A DNA stretch of 64,000 bases, from the NCBI GenBank assembly GCA_013398175.1, contig VZRZ01000211.1, positions 755,506-819,505 on the forward strand. The letters are read 5' to 3'. Made by a program: the position numbers and the translations under genes. Within the stretch, counting starts at the first letter, position 1; each line of letters starts with the position of its first letter. Shown here piece after piece: positions 37,001-50,430 of this stretch. This DNA is from Climacteris rufus (Eukaryota > Chordata > Aves > Passeriformes > Climacteridae). The notes below the pieces were generated by a model. The model saw nothing but the letters and a program-made list of their open reading frames with translations, was not told where the DNA came from and ran no database searches.

Positions 37001-40000
37001 AATTACTTTGTATGCTAATCATGTTCATATTTCCTGTTGTCAGTTGTACAAAAGAAGTGCATCAAACATCCAAATGAGTTGAGATGTGTTTTGCTATTGC
37101 TGGAGCAGATGGTACATCTCAATTAGGGAAAAATATTTTCTGTTGGCTTATTATACTTTAAAATTAAATTCAGTTTGAGTGGAAGATCAAACATAACAAA
37201 AAAAAAAGGATTTTTTCTGGTTCTTTTATCATCAGGCTGGGTATTGCACAAAATAGTAATGTATTACTATTAAGTAGCAACATGAATGGCAAACAAAGCT
37301 GCTTATTCTATTTAATTTTTTCCCACCAAAATATCAGTAGGATGATGTAACAAAATAGATTAAGAGCTGGAACTTGGCAAGTGAAATTAATTTAATTTGA
37401 TTTGCACGGAAGTTACCTGGATGTGAAGGGATGATGGAAAATATGTCAGTTGTGCAGAAGAAGCAGCAGGTTGTTCAAGAGGTGACAATATCTACCACTG
37501 CTGTGCATGAAGGGCAGCTGGCTGTAGAAGGGATTTTCTGACTGTGAGTGTTACAAGATGTGATTTATTTTGCCTCTAATTTTTAGAAAAGTACTTGTTG
37601 GGATAGTAAAACTTCTTAGGTCACTTACAAGATGTGGCAGGCACCCTATCATGAAGAGAACAGTAATAAAATGTAAAAACATTAACTTCTTGTATTTGCT
37701 TATTTTGCAAAAGAAATAGTAGAAGGACACAACAAAACTGAATTGAGAAGGTACTCTTCAGTTTCATTTGATCTAAAGCTGCTGTTATGTGGAATATAGT
37801 TTTCAATAATTAACATTGAAAACTTTAGATACAATAATGCAAAGTGAAGTAGTATTTCATTCTAAACTACAGTCTAGCTGAGAAAACAGAATAGAAGGAA
37901 TTCGCTTGGCTAAGCCCTGTCAGGAAAGTAGTTTAAGGATATAATATTAACTGCTACAATTAATTCTGATTATACATTAATGACTTGGATAGCCTTAGAA
38001 TTACAAGGAAAAGGATTAAATCATCTTTGATTTCACATAACCCATTGAAGAAGCAGAAACACAAAAATGCTTGTGTTATTAATGCTGTGATGTTCACTCA
38101 GAGAAACACGAACTTTTGTTGCAATCCTTTCTTTTGAAATAGATCATTAATCACTAAAATTGTAACACCACTGCTTCCATTTTTCTGCTTAGAAGACTAT
38201 TCTGTTGTATTCTGAATAAAGAAGCAAGGGAATTTGAGGGATTCTGAAGGAAATGGGTCACATTTACTCCTGATGCAACCAACCTCTTTTTTGACGGATA
38301 ATGAATAATATAAAGAATGAGTTTTGCCTTATGAGTTGAAAGAGAAGCTGACCTTCTTTCAGAAAACCACAAATGGGCAAAAGTGGTTTTCTTAGTAATT
38401 TTTTACCTGAATGCTAAGTGTTTATTATGATAATTCATTTATCTTTCTAAATATTTAATTGTAAGACATTTCGTGATGGTTTACACTTCCTGTTGCTATC
38501 AGGTCAAAGCATTTCTGCCAGTTTCATTTGAAACAGGCAGTTCTGCTTTTGTCTAAACTATTTTCATTGTCTTCTTTTTTATAGAGGGTTTTTTTTTGTA
38601 TCAGAGTATTTTCAACTATCAGGAATACTACACAGAATAATTATAAACAATTTTTGATCTCAACTAAGTTTAAGAACCTAACATGACTTCCTACAAAGGC
38701 TTCAGGTCAACCATGAAAGTGACAGATCATTCTCTTTCTATTGTCCCTGGCTGTGAAAAATAGTAGTCTAAAGACTTCAGGTATTTGCAACTTTAATTAT
38801 ATTTTAGTTGTTCAAAATAATTAAATACTGCAATATGGTTGAAATGGAGACCATGGAATATTTTTCTTTACTTCATTCAGCTGAAATTCCTTTGAAGTGT
38901 TTTTCAGAATAGCAAAGTATCCCACTGTACTTCATTTAGTAAAAATGCTTGAAATGTATCTGCAAGTGTTTTGCAATTGTGAGAACTGACTTGGCGACAC
39001 AGGCTGTAGGTTTACTGCAAAATGTCGGTGTTTTGATGATGGCTAAAGCTTTTACTCACTATACAGGGTTTTTGCTAACATCTATGCATTGGTTGGTTGG
39101 CAGGAAGCACAAGGTCCATACTGTGTAACTAACCAGCCTAGCACTCACTACTGGAAAACATTTTTGGCACTTCAGGTAAAGAAATCAGTGCTTGAACAAG
39201 CTGGTGAAACTAAATTATTTCTGCACTAGAGCTAAACTTTCTGTGTTAAGTTCAAAGAATGTTAGTATATCTAAATGACTTGCTTGTTTCTTGGAAAAAG
39301 AGAACACTGTATTTCATCCTTGCCTAACTTTTACTATTTACTATCAGGTTCTGGTCACTTGGACAGCTCTTTTCCTTGTTTAGCACTAAAAGCAATGTGT
39401 GCTGACTACAATGAAAGTAAATGAATTATTGTCTTAGGGTATAAAATAACTAGAAGGTAAAATGTAGTGAGATTTTGGTTCTGTAGAAATGGTTGAATTG
39501 ACAAGCACATTTAAGTTCTAGAAAAAGAGGTTACGAAAATCAATATTGGTTAGGACAGCAGCCAGAGCTTTTTCTCTCAACTATTTTCCTTGAAAATTTA
39601 GGACAGTACTAGTGGATTTCTTTCATCTTCTTCCTAATTTTTTCGGGGAGAAGAGAGGTGCTACTTAAAGGAAACATCCAGGATTGCAATAATCTAAAAT
39701 GTAAAATTTGAATGGCAGTGTTAATTTGCCCAAACTATGTATTTCTGTGCACGTGTAACAGTCATCTATTATGTAAGAAGTATCAGAAATTTCAGTACAG
39801 CCTAATGTTAGCTGTAATTGTTTCATGTTTAGTTTTATTTTTAATTTTATCATGTACAATTTTGCTCTTGCTTGTTTTACTTAAAAAAATCATTATATTT
39901 AAAGTACTTTCATTTTGCAGAACTGGTCCCAGTTTAAATCATGTCAGCTGAGTCAGAGAACCTGAATGCCTGTCCTTTATGGTCCTTTATGGTGTCCTGT

Positions 40001-40619
40001 ATTTTGGCCTTGATTAGTGGTGTTGCTTACACTGTCAATTATTAGTAGACAGTGCTGGTGCTCTGCTCTTTGATCCTTTCAGCCTTTCATTCTGCCATGT
40101 CTGGTGAATAATGATGATGGGAGGAGCAAGGTCTGCTTTGTCCAAGGATTGCAGGCCACTTGACATGCATTACTTCTTCAGCAAAGCTTTCTGATATTTA
40201 TGAATGTAAAGCCTGATTCAAAAGTAACATGTCAAATGAATACAAATCCAGAAAGTACAATGGGGTTTGGCGAAGGCCTTTGTATTGAGTTCTCCAGAGA
40301 AAAAATAGCAGTGAATAACTTTTAACTGTGTACAATGACACTTTTAATGCTATAGGACTGGATGCAAAGAATGGTCTTCCAGGTTTACTCAGCAGCCTAC
40401 TGAGTTCTTTCAGTGAGCCATGAATATGAATATTGGTCAATAGCCTGTGTCAAAAAGAAGGAAAAGACCCCAGAGTTAGATCTTAATTACTCTTGGATTT
40501 AGAGTTAAGCATGGTTAGTACTATTTTCCTGGCGCCTGCTTTGCTTTTCAGATATTTGTCTGATATAATTCTTGTGAGTGTGTTCTAATTTAAAAGGAGG
40601 GGGAGATAGTCACTGATAG
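34011..40619. other. Unique sequence, no gene seen
   Basis: About 6.6 kb of AT-rich DNA. Simple features: an (AT) microsatellite near 35,592-35,605 followed by a repeated ACGAA motif (AAAACGAAACGAAACCC, 35,611-35,627), and a tandem pair of TCCTTTATGG at 39,973-39,992. Open frames are 60-80 codons without domains. No CR1 or LTR signatures seen. Confidence 0.45.
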
Positions 40620-40830
40620 TCACGAGATACTAATAACCAACAGCAGCAATGAGCTTGCTTGTCCTGAGAGGGAGCAACGTGGCGGTGTCTGTCCTGCAAG
40701 TCTGTGAGCTCTGGCTGCCTGCCAGCTTGCCTTCTCCAAGGGTGCAGCTATGGGACAGCCAGCATTCAGCCTTGGCCTGAGCTCTCCCAGAGACAGGGCA
40801 AGAAACGGGTCCCTACAGATCTGTTGGAGA
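40620..40830. other. Small GC-richer block, unclassified
   Basis: Around 200 bases with clearly higher GC than the flanks and two close CpGs (CAACGTGGCGG near 40,675). Frames on both strands (74 and 88 codons) cross it, but neither has a recognisable domain. It may be a decayed mobile element. Confidence 0.3.
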
Positions 40831-41964
40831 AATATAATAGACATGGCCTTAGTATTCTACTGCTGATTTTCACAGTCTCATCATGTACATGTAGTCTGGT
40901 AAGTGAACAATCGTATCTATTAAAAATAACAATAATGCCAACTTTTCTCCCACATTCAGTTAAAAATTAAAATTTTAATTATATTTATAGTACTGTATGC
41001 ATTTCTCCATTACACATTTGGACATTGCTAGATAAGGTTATATATTCAGACTCTTTGAGCCATTTTTGGTCATCGTTAAAACTAGTTTATTGTAAATTCA
41101 CCCAAGCCTAAGGATCCAAACTGGCTCTAGATACTGCTCTAATAATAATTTGGTCTTTGTAATTATATGAGGTCTTCAAACCAGAGACTATTAATTGTAA
41201 AAAGTTGACATTTAAGTGTGTGCAGAAGTGCAGGTGGTAAGGTAGTGTTTAAATGTGTGTTTGTATAGAGAGAGCATGAAGCACAGAAGGTAAAATAACT
41301 GGAAACTGTTCAGATGCTTGCATATGCTTTCTGTTTCCTCTCTTCGGCATAAATGCCTCCAGCTACCTAGAAAGTTAATCTTAGCTAAATGTAAATAGAA
41401 TATGTTTGTGTCCACGTAAAGTAATGAAATTAATGTGAGAGAAAGAGTGAAGAAAAAGGAAAGTGTATCTTGACGCAATGGTGTTGACAGACACCTTAAA
41501 TAAGCTTCCATTTAATCCTCTTCAACGTAAGTATGTGTCCAGATTTCTCTTGTAAGGGTGACCAAACGAAATATTTCCTAATATTTTCTTTTGTCATTGT
41601 TTCAGATTTCCACTGCAAACTCATTGTTTTGACTTAATGTGAAGTGTACTTTTTTCCTTCCTCATTGTGGGAACTGACTAAAACTGCAGAGCCTTTTGAC
41701 CTTGCAAGTGTTTTAGGTAGAGTCAAGTTAGTTTTTGTGACAGGTGAAGGAGCCCATTACCTTTCTCACTGTTGCTCCTATTCATAACCCTTTTTTAGGC
41801 AATTGCAATGATATTTATTCTTTCATTATTTCCTTAGTCCTATATACAATATGAAATTGTTATTTAATACTGCCAGTCTACTGGGAAATAAGGTAAAGAT
41901 TTGGAAAGCAGTCATAGAGTCATACTGAAAAATACTGATGGCTAAGTATCCTGTTTGCAGCATT

Positions 41965-41984
41965 AAAAAAAAAAAAAAAAAAAA
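41965..41984. repeat. Poly(A) run of 20
   Basis: Twenty uninterrupted A residues on the plus strand followed by CAAACAGCCC. No retroposed transcript body is recognisable on its left side, so it is a simple homopolymer rather than a demonstrable retropseudogene tail. Confidence 0.85.
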
Positions 41985-42111
41985 CAAACAGCCCACAATC
42001 AGCCTGCAATGCACCTGGCCTGTAGAGCATAGATCCCATCCCTTTCCAGCTGTGTCAAACTTATTCCAAATTTTTGTCTGTGGGTCTTCTGTGTGGCTAT
42101 TACTGAGCAAT

Positions 42112-42152
42112 AATAAATGCATACAAGTTTTACAATAAACGCATACAAGTTC
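42112..42152. repeat. Tandem pair, 22-base period
   Basis: AATAAATGCATACAAGTT at 42,112 and AATAAACGCATACAAGTT at 42,134 are near-identical neighbours, each starting with an AATAAA hexamer. This is a small local duplication. Confidence 0.8.
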
Positions 42153-45100
42153 TCCCTAACACTTTGTCTTGACTCTTACCAGATATGTAAGAAGAAAACA
42201 ATAAAAAGCAGGGTATCTATCTGTCTCTTATAAAGACATTAATGAAACCAGTGAAGAAAAATTGCAAATTAAATAAATTTTTATTTGCTAATTCAAACTG
42301 ATATCTCTCAGCCTGGGTCCAAATTATGTCAGGAATTAGGCAATTAAATATTGTGATAGAATGTGATTTGAATTTGGATTTGAATGACTATTGGAAAAGA
42401 CCATACAAAGGTACAGAAATCTAGTCCTATGAAACTGCACTTGCAGTGGTGGATCAGTTCTGAAAGACTTTCCCTTAAGGCTGTGTTTGTGTGGTGGATT
42501 TTTGCCCCCTGACAAGGCTTGCATTATTACTACTGTAATAATTGTTCTTTTGACTGTTTATGCAGCGTACACAGATATGAAATGCTACAGCTTTTTGTAT
42601 TCCAGTAGTGTTGGCAACACTAGGAAAGTGCAGGAGGACTGAAGACTGAAATGCTAGCAGGCAGTTGCTTTTATTGCATTGTCATTCAGTGGAAAGTCTA
42701 TTGCAATTTAATTATTGCTATAAACTAAGAGGAAGTTGTGTATTTCTTAAGTTTAAAGCAGAACTGAGAAACCAGAATCCTGACAGAGCACCTGTGGAAT
42801 TTATCTTTTTTTTTTTTTCAGCCAAAAACCTACTTTTACTTAAGGAACAAATAATATTATTTGGGGGAAACATAGTCTACAAGTCACCTCCTTACCTTCT
42901 CTCTTTTATGGAAATCTCAGCATTAAATAAGGTAATGCAATTTCAGGGACTGCAGAGAAAAAAAATCTAGTGCCACAATTTATGGGATCTATATGTTTAA
43001 AGCTTGGCCAACTGACAGAGAGTTAAGAACATAATTGTTAATAAATTTTTATTGAAGGAAAAACATTAAAAATTGAGAACAATTTATCTTCTTGCAAAAG
43101 AAGAGCTTATAACCTGGAATAATATATTGCTGTTGAGAAAGGAGAAATTTAGGCTGAATATACAAAAAGTTTCCCGACAGTAAGTTTTACTAGACAGTGG
43201 AACTGAATCTCAAGGGAAGACATAGGAACCCACTAGGTTCAGGCATTTAAAAGAGTCTGAGAAAAATATCAGAAAAATGGTAACCCCGTACAGCTATTGC
43301 ATAATTGGTTATTAACCTGATATGCCTCTTTCATTTTCACCTTTCATAATTCTATGGTTCATTAGCCAGCAACCTCCTTCCTCTGCCCTCTGGTACCTCT
43401 AGGACAACTTCCACACAATTTATAAAAACACATTTCTTACAAAGCATGGTAGCTTTTGTTTTGTGACAGAATACTGTCCAGAAACCCTTTATATGAGATG
43501 ATTTGTCTACCCAAATTTCTGCTATTTCTGTTGTTTTTATTTTATAAGGGTCTGGCAAAGATACAGTTACTTTAAGCCTGTTAGAAATATCTTCTATTTA
43601 TCAAAAATGGGAAAATTCAACCCTAATTAAAATAATCCTAAAATGAGTTGGGGCTTTTAGAAGAAAAATGTGTGTGTTCCTTCTGCTTTCAGGCATTTTA
43701 AGATCTAAGCTGTTTAGCAGATGACTTTTTTCATGCGTATGGGAAGCAAAAGACCTGTAACCTCTGTTGAAAAATTTCTGAAAAGGACACAAGTTCTCAG
43801 AAAAGCTATGTTTTAGGAAAAGTTATGAGACCCTTACTCAAAGATGAGTTGCCAGCAGAATTTGTAAGCTCAAAGCCTGTTCAACTTTGAGACACTTGTT
43901 CATTCATTTTATAATGACAGTTAATTTTCAGCCTTGTCTGAGGTGTCAGGGCTGAGAGCTGTGAGAAGGAGGATTAGCAAGCAAGTCAGAAAAAAACCTT
44001 GTCCCCGGTGTGTCTCGTGTGTTGTCAGTGGCCTTTCAGCAGAGCTCCCTTCTGTACAGCTGCTGTGCTGTGACATCATGGTGTGCTACAAATCCCTGCA
44101 GACTTTTGCTGGGTGATTTGCTGGGAAAGTTTTTAGTCCAGCCTGGTGTCAGCACTGCACTTTTAACTATTTTGTTGCTTTAAAGACTAGCAAACGTTTG
44201 TTTAGAAATATGAAATATTGATTTAGTAGATGAAAGAACCTTTGATGAATGTAACATACTCTCCAAGATACTCTAGTAGTATTTTATGTGAATCTGAGTT
44301 ACTGGTTAGTATTAGAAATTACTAGAAATTATTGCTTCAATGGGAGATTTAAGGAAATGTGGAATTGAAAGAACACAGCTCTTTGGTGGGTGGTGGTTTT
44401 TTTTTTTTTTTTGTTCTCTTCTGGAATGGATATGTTTGATAATACAAGGCTTTCTACCTACAAAGATCAGCATAAGAGTTATTCACCTCTTCTTTCCATC
44501 ATCTCTGTAATAATGCTTAGAGGTTACCTTGAGAATTGTCTGAGGACTGAGGTGGACTTTCCAGATTTTTTCCCTATGCCTGTAGAGGTTGGTTCATTAC
44601 AACTAAGTATTTCTTTGTTGATCTGTATCTGTGACAGCCAACAAATGTGAAGTCATAATGTCAATGTTGTAGAAAATCAATTAAAAACCAACAAGTTCAA
44701 CAAATTCCTTAATCTCCCCTAATCAATATTGAGATTAAAGTCCTTTGGGTAGTTTGTTGTATGTGAAATTAAGGAAAAACATATCTGTGACTTTCAGGTT
44801 TTCTAATAGCTCCTTACTGCTACTCAGTTAGGAGAAACAAGTCACCAGAAATTAAGCATTATTGCTGTCAAATTAAATTACCTTCTAAACACAATGAACA
44901 TGGTAACACTCTTAACAGAGCACCTCAGAAATTAAAATGTTCTGATGGCTGAATTATATATAAACGTTTCTACTTTTTTTAGTTAAAAAATTTAGAATAA
45001 ATTGTAATACTATTTTTAAGGCAAATTGATAATTCTTATCGTGTGTTGATTCTAATCACTATCCATAGTTGAATGGTAAAAAAAAAGTGTGTAACATAGT

Positions 45101-46831
45101 TACTTTGTAATATGGATATTGAGATGGGAAAGCTATTATTGCTCAAATAAAAGGGCAGAATTATAATTTTTCTCCCTACATTAACTGTTGATTCACACCA
45201 CTGAAATAAGAATCAATTTGCCTGAGGTTTTAGAAACTGGAGAACGGTTTTAAGGTCTCTTGTAGATTTTGATTGCAATGTTGAAGTTGCAAGCTGCCAT
45301 AATTATGTAATGTCAATATCCTGCCGTTGTGCTTTAACTTATGAGGGAGAGGTGTGAAAATTGTCCCTGCAGGTAGCAAGTATGCAGAGGGGAAGGACAC
45401 AAAGGCCCCTTAGTAAATCCAAGGACAAAAAAGTGCAGCTTACAGTTACAGGTCATTATTGAGAAAAAGATACAGATAGTGACCATACAGTTTTTCAAAA
45501 TGCTTCACGGGGCTCCAGAAAGTTCTGCTATTGGAGACTGGCTTCTTCCTGCTCCTTGTTATCCCAAGCAACTCAGCATAGCTTTGTAAAAGGTTGTCAA
45601 CTCCTAGTTCCCAGAGATGTCTCTCCAAATATTTTAGGTTGCTCTTGGGTTTGCTGGTAAATTTGAGAATGGAAAGGTTTCAAATCCCTGTGCCAGACTG
45701 TGTATGTTATAAATCAGTTTAGTGACTAATGAAAGGGAAACCTTTACTTTTAAACCTACCCAAGATACAGTCACCTTTCCTATCCAAGAAATTAATTAGT
45801 CTTTGACCAAAAATATAGCTCTCATCTTGGTTGTGAGCCATATTTTAACCATGACATCCGTCTGGAAGCACAGGAGTATGACTCTTCCCAGATGTTCTCT
45901 TCCCACATTTTTCATGATTCCGGTTTTATGAGAAAGATAAGACAACCTAGACCTTTGGCCCCATGCTTTACAATACACCTGAGACATTCATTAATAGCTC
46001 AGAAATTATTTGTGTGACATGTCTTATTGGTTAAATATCACTCACTTATTTATGGCTTCATGCTTCTTTCTAGTGCTTTAGACATTTATATTAGCCAGCA
46101 TGGGAAAGCTTAGCATAAGAATATTTGGACAAATCAGCTTTAAAGCAAAGTTATGCAGAGTTTGCTCTAGTGGCAGTCTGTCTACTCCCTACAACTTTTT
46201 CGGTGTTGTATCTTTAGCCAACTGGATTAATTTTTTAGAACTTATTTTAAATGAGTGTGTTCTCTCATCCATATGTGCTAAAGGACTTGCCAGTGTTGTC
46301 AATATTTTTCTGTTTTTCTCCTCCCTGTATGGAAGAACCCTTCTATTCTGTAAGCTGAGATGGGAGCACGATGGTTTAATGATAAGCAATTTTGCAGTGG
46401 CTCTGATACAGCTCACACTGGGTTGTCACTGGGAGATGAGACATGAAGCACCAGCTGCTCTCTGCAACTTGCTGATAAGGGACCAGAGACACACATTAAA
46501 AACTAACTTTACACTGTCATGCAGGTGCATTGTTCATAGCCATTAGTAGTACAGTATTAATTTTAGTAAAGAACACAAGGAAGAATGCTTTTGTTTTGGA
46601 CTAGAAATGATTGTTCATATGTATCTGCTCCATTTGGAAAAACAGAGTTTTATAACTGTCTCTAAACTGAACACTATGGCATCACTAGGACAGAGACATG
46701 CCATATGCTTTTTCAGAACTTTTAAAGAATTTATTAAGAAATTGGTTACTTCTACTGCTTTTACCAAACATTACACTCATGCAGTCACCCTTTTTGGGGC
46801 AGTGCAGTTGTAAGCTATTCAATGAGGCTTC

Positions 46832-46879
46832 TCCACACTTTGAATGTTCCACACTTTGAATGTTCCACACTTTGAATAT
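46832..46879. repeat. Tandem repeat, 3 copies of a 16-base unit
   Basis: The unit TCCACACTTTGAATGT occurs at 46,832-46,847, 46,848-46,863 and 46,864-46,879 (the last with A for G near its end). Near-identity of the copies suggests a recent expansion that may vary in length between individuals. Confidence 0.92.
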
Positions 46880-49800
46880 CAGTAGAAGAGTGTTTTTTAA
46901 CTTTGTTTTTAATGAAAATGTTTCTGAGCTTTCAGTATCAGCTCTACCGAGGAGCTGAATTATCTCCAAAATGTTAAGTCTCTTGTTTTACTTGTCTCTT
47001 TCATTTGAGAAGGTAAAATGATTTCTCCTAAAACCTGTGAATAGGAAAATTGTTTTCCTTCCTTCAGAGTATAAAAGTAGCAAGCATGGAGTGTTGCTGT
47101 TAGCTGTTTCACTCTTTTAAGAAAGGTTTATTTCAGCATTTTGTTCCTGATCTCTTTTGTTTACTTACGTAGCTTCCTCTTTGGTTGTGCTACTTTTCAT
47201 GGTAAATATTTAAGTTATTAATGAATCTTTATCATTCTGAACTGTTTCTGCAATACTTGTTTAGGTTTAACTTACTGCTTGATAATGACTTGGCCAATTG
47301 ATTTAATGTTTTAATTACATAACATGGAATTTTAAATTTATTTTAATAAAATTTTAGAAACTGCTAATGTGATTAGAAACTATTTTGTGGCTCCATTTTT
47401 GAGAAAGAATTCCCTGCCGCAATATCTTTGAATATTGCCTTGTTTAGTTGCAGTAGCTTCAAAAAACCCCAAATGTATCTGGTTGCATGTATGAGCATTA
47501 CAGTGTTGAGTGTGATTTTAAATTAGTTCAGTCACTGTTACTGATTTTGGTACTCTAGTAGGAAGAACAGCTGATTGTGTACTGTCTTCACAGCATTTTT
47601 TGTAACCCAACAGAGGATTTGTTTTGAAATTTGTTATTGACATCCACATATGTGCAAAGCATTAGCCAGAGGGGTGGTTAGGATTTCCACTTAAATTGAA
47701 GCAGCAGTTTATGCCTCTGCCTCATTTCCCTGGGACAATGCTTAGCCTCATGTTGAATGATTAAGGAATAAATCTATTAAGCTTTCTCCTAAAGTAACTT
47801 CACCATGCACTTATTTTATTTCTGACTGTTTTGTGACTTGCAAGTCATTGAGACAGGCTATGTTTTCCATTCCATCTGTAAAATATATATTTGCAAGGTC
47901 TCTTCTAAGAGTTTTATGAAGGTATTAAGTTCTCTGCTAAAATCTTAGTCATCTGAAGCCTTAGATGATGAACTTTGAGTCTGCACATAGTACACGTTTG
48001 TACACATTTTTGTTGTCACTGTGCTCTTTTTGTGTCTGATCACTATTTTTGTGTAAATAATGCGTTTTCATTTTTTACTGATGTGAGAAAGAAATATCAG
48101 TCATTTACATTAAAATCAAAGAGTTTTTGAAAAAAATGCAATTGAAAAATTTAACCTGTGTTTGGGAGGCACTGTAAGTCTTCTAAAGATTATGGATTGT
48201 ACCAGAGGAAAGATTACCACCTACCAAGTGACTGAGTCTCCTTGCTCATAGGTAGAAATTTTTCAGTGTTCACATTGGAGCCAAAGCTTGAACTTTACAC
48301 ATCTCGTGAAACTTTAGCAATGGAAAAGCCTGACAAATCCAGCAACTGAAAGTTAGGGACAGCTGGATCCTTATCTGAAGAAGTGATCAACAATTACAGT
48401 GGAACTATTCCTCTGAAGCTCCAGGGCTCATTTTAAAACTATGTAGCTCTCTCCAAAGTTTGAGATGTGGAATAGAAGTTAGGGAGAATTGTCTTCCATT
48501 CTTACCTCTGCTGTGATCTTAAAATACTGAATTTTTTCTTGATTTCCCATGGTGACTCCAGCATGATATGCAGTAATACCTATTTCACTTGCAGTATCCA
48601 AGAGAACCAGTGGGTCACCAGACTTAGGTGGTCCCTAATCTGTTTATATCAATCTGTATATATTTAGGGTGCATGGGAAAGAATGAGTCTTGGTAGAATT
48701 TTTGAAAAAACATAAAGAAAAAACCTGACTGTAGCTAGGTAGAAAAATTTTATATTAACAGCATTTTTCTTGTTAACAGCACAGTGCAGGCAGTACAGTG
48801 TAAGTTTCAAAGACAGAGGTGAGAGTGTCTGCAGAAAATGTCTCTTGGTCCTCCTGTATGCAGAACACTTTCAATCCAAACCAGCATAACATGAAAAAAA
48901 CATATATTAGCAACTAGGATGAGGCTGCCAAAACTTGTGTTTTTCCAAAGCTTGGGCCTCCAAAAAGGATGTATGTTTTTAATTAGCTATGTGATGACAA
49001 GATTAAGAAGGCAGGCACTTATTTTTACTTACCATAGTCCCACAGCTGTTTTGGGCAAAAGTATAAACTAGGTTTTGGGAGGGTAGGAGAAAGGAGGGTA
49101 ATAATTAGAACTGCATTCCCCTAGCTACAGCTGAATGGTACACCAGAATAGTCGACACACATTTGTGGGAATAAATTGCTATAGATCCATTAAGTTGATT
49201 GAAATTAAGGTAACTTAAACTTGCTGAGAATCTAACTCCTATGTTGAAAAACATGAGGGAAGGACAACATGATTTTGTGTTGTTCATTTCACTGGGGAAG
49301 GAATGATAGCTTAGGGTCTGTCTTTGACATATCATGCAGCAAATCTGTGGTTATTTCCATGCTTATAAAAAGCTAAGTTCCATTTAGGGATAAACTAACA
49401 TTAAGAAATAGTTCTTTTACTGACTTTAGAGAAGTAACCTTGGTTTGCAACAGTTATACATGGTATGTAAAGAACTTTGGGATCACTGAATGAAAAGTGG
49501 TATAGAGAAGTAGGTGATTTTCCTTTCATACAAATATTGGTGCGGTATCAGTTGCTTGTTCTTACACGTCAAATTTTAGATCTTGAACATCATCTGTCAT
49601 TAAACTACAAAATATAACAGGTCTAGCTCTATTTCCCCCAGATAACTTTCGTTGGGTCTTTGAAATACCCATTCAAATATCTAATTATTTGCTGACTACC
49701 CTGAAGTTCAGTTTCTACATCCTATTGCTCTGCATGTACCCTTTTTTCTTTCTCTGTGCTGGGAAACTGTTGTAAATTATTTTCTTTGGCTGGGTCAGGA

Positions 49801-50139
49801 AGTATTTTTCCATTTGGCTACTCTTGATTCCTGCTTTTCATTTGCAGAGTAATTTCATAGTTAGACACTAGGCAGCTGGTCTTCTAATGTGTGGACTGGC
49901 TTAGCAAATAATTTTATTATGTCTACAGTGCACCAGGTTGCATTATAAAGTTTCAGACAAGGCTATCTCCTTCCTTTCTCATTCATAGCATTTAGCTACG
50001 CCTATGCAATTAAATGGGGTAGCTGACTCTCTGCACATCTTGATAGATACTAAAAGGAATAGCCTCTTTGGGTTCTAAGGGTGTTGTTTCAAGATTCGTT
50101 TAAGTCAACCTAATTGCAGGCAGCTCCTCTTGACCCTCA
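46880..50139. other. Unique sequence, no gene seen
   Basis: AT-rich DNA with short open frames only. The stretch near 47,290-47,470, with many TTAATT/ATTA cores and CAATATCTTTGAATATTGCC, a near-palindrome, could be regulatory, but motif content alone is weak. Confidence 0.4.
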
Positions 50140-50430
50140 TTGTCCCTACTTCTCTTCCTCCCCAGCAATATTTTCAGCTGAATCAGTTCTGTGAAGCCAG
50201 TTCTTGGCATGGTTATGAGTGTGCCAGTGACAGCAAATGGGAAAAGCAGGAATCAATAGGAGGGAGGAGGAAATGACTGGCATAGCTGGGAGCTGGGTCA
50301 CGCCAAGCCAGCACCAGAACAGTGCCCTCAGCTGTGCACTCACAGGGAGAACAGTGGAAGTTCTTGTCATTCGTGCAGGTGACCTTCAAGAACACTTCCA
50401 CCTCCCAGTCCTGATCTGGTAGCACACTAA
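50140..50430. other. GC-richer block, unclassified
   Basis: Composition rises sharply here and three overlapping frames (61 to 108 codons) are open on the two strands. The 108-codon minus frame (50,213-50,539) is Ser/Leu/Cys-rich and has no domain I know. Open frames on both strands at once suggest low stop-codon density from GC content rather than coding. It is possibly a decayed repeat. Confidence 0.3.

Larger units (their letters stand above)
40831..46831. other. Unique sequence, no gene seen
   Basis: About 6 kb of AT-rich DNA. It holds a 20-base A run at 41,965-41,984, a T run at 42,806-42,818, a T run at 44,397-44,412, and an imperfect 22-base tandem pair at 42,112-42,152. The 148-codon plus-strand frame at 46,100-46,546 is the longest ATG frame outside CR1; its translation is of mixed composition with no domain and I take it as chance. 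Confidence 0.45.

Noticed and set aside
41965..42100. Possible retropseudogene tail (20-base A run)
   Set aside because: No transcript body recognisable upstream and no flanking target duplication seen.
46100..46546. 148-codon plus-strand frame
   Set aside because: No domain, ordinary composition, overlaps another frame on the opposite strand; length is within chance for 64 kb.
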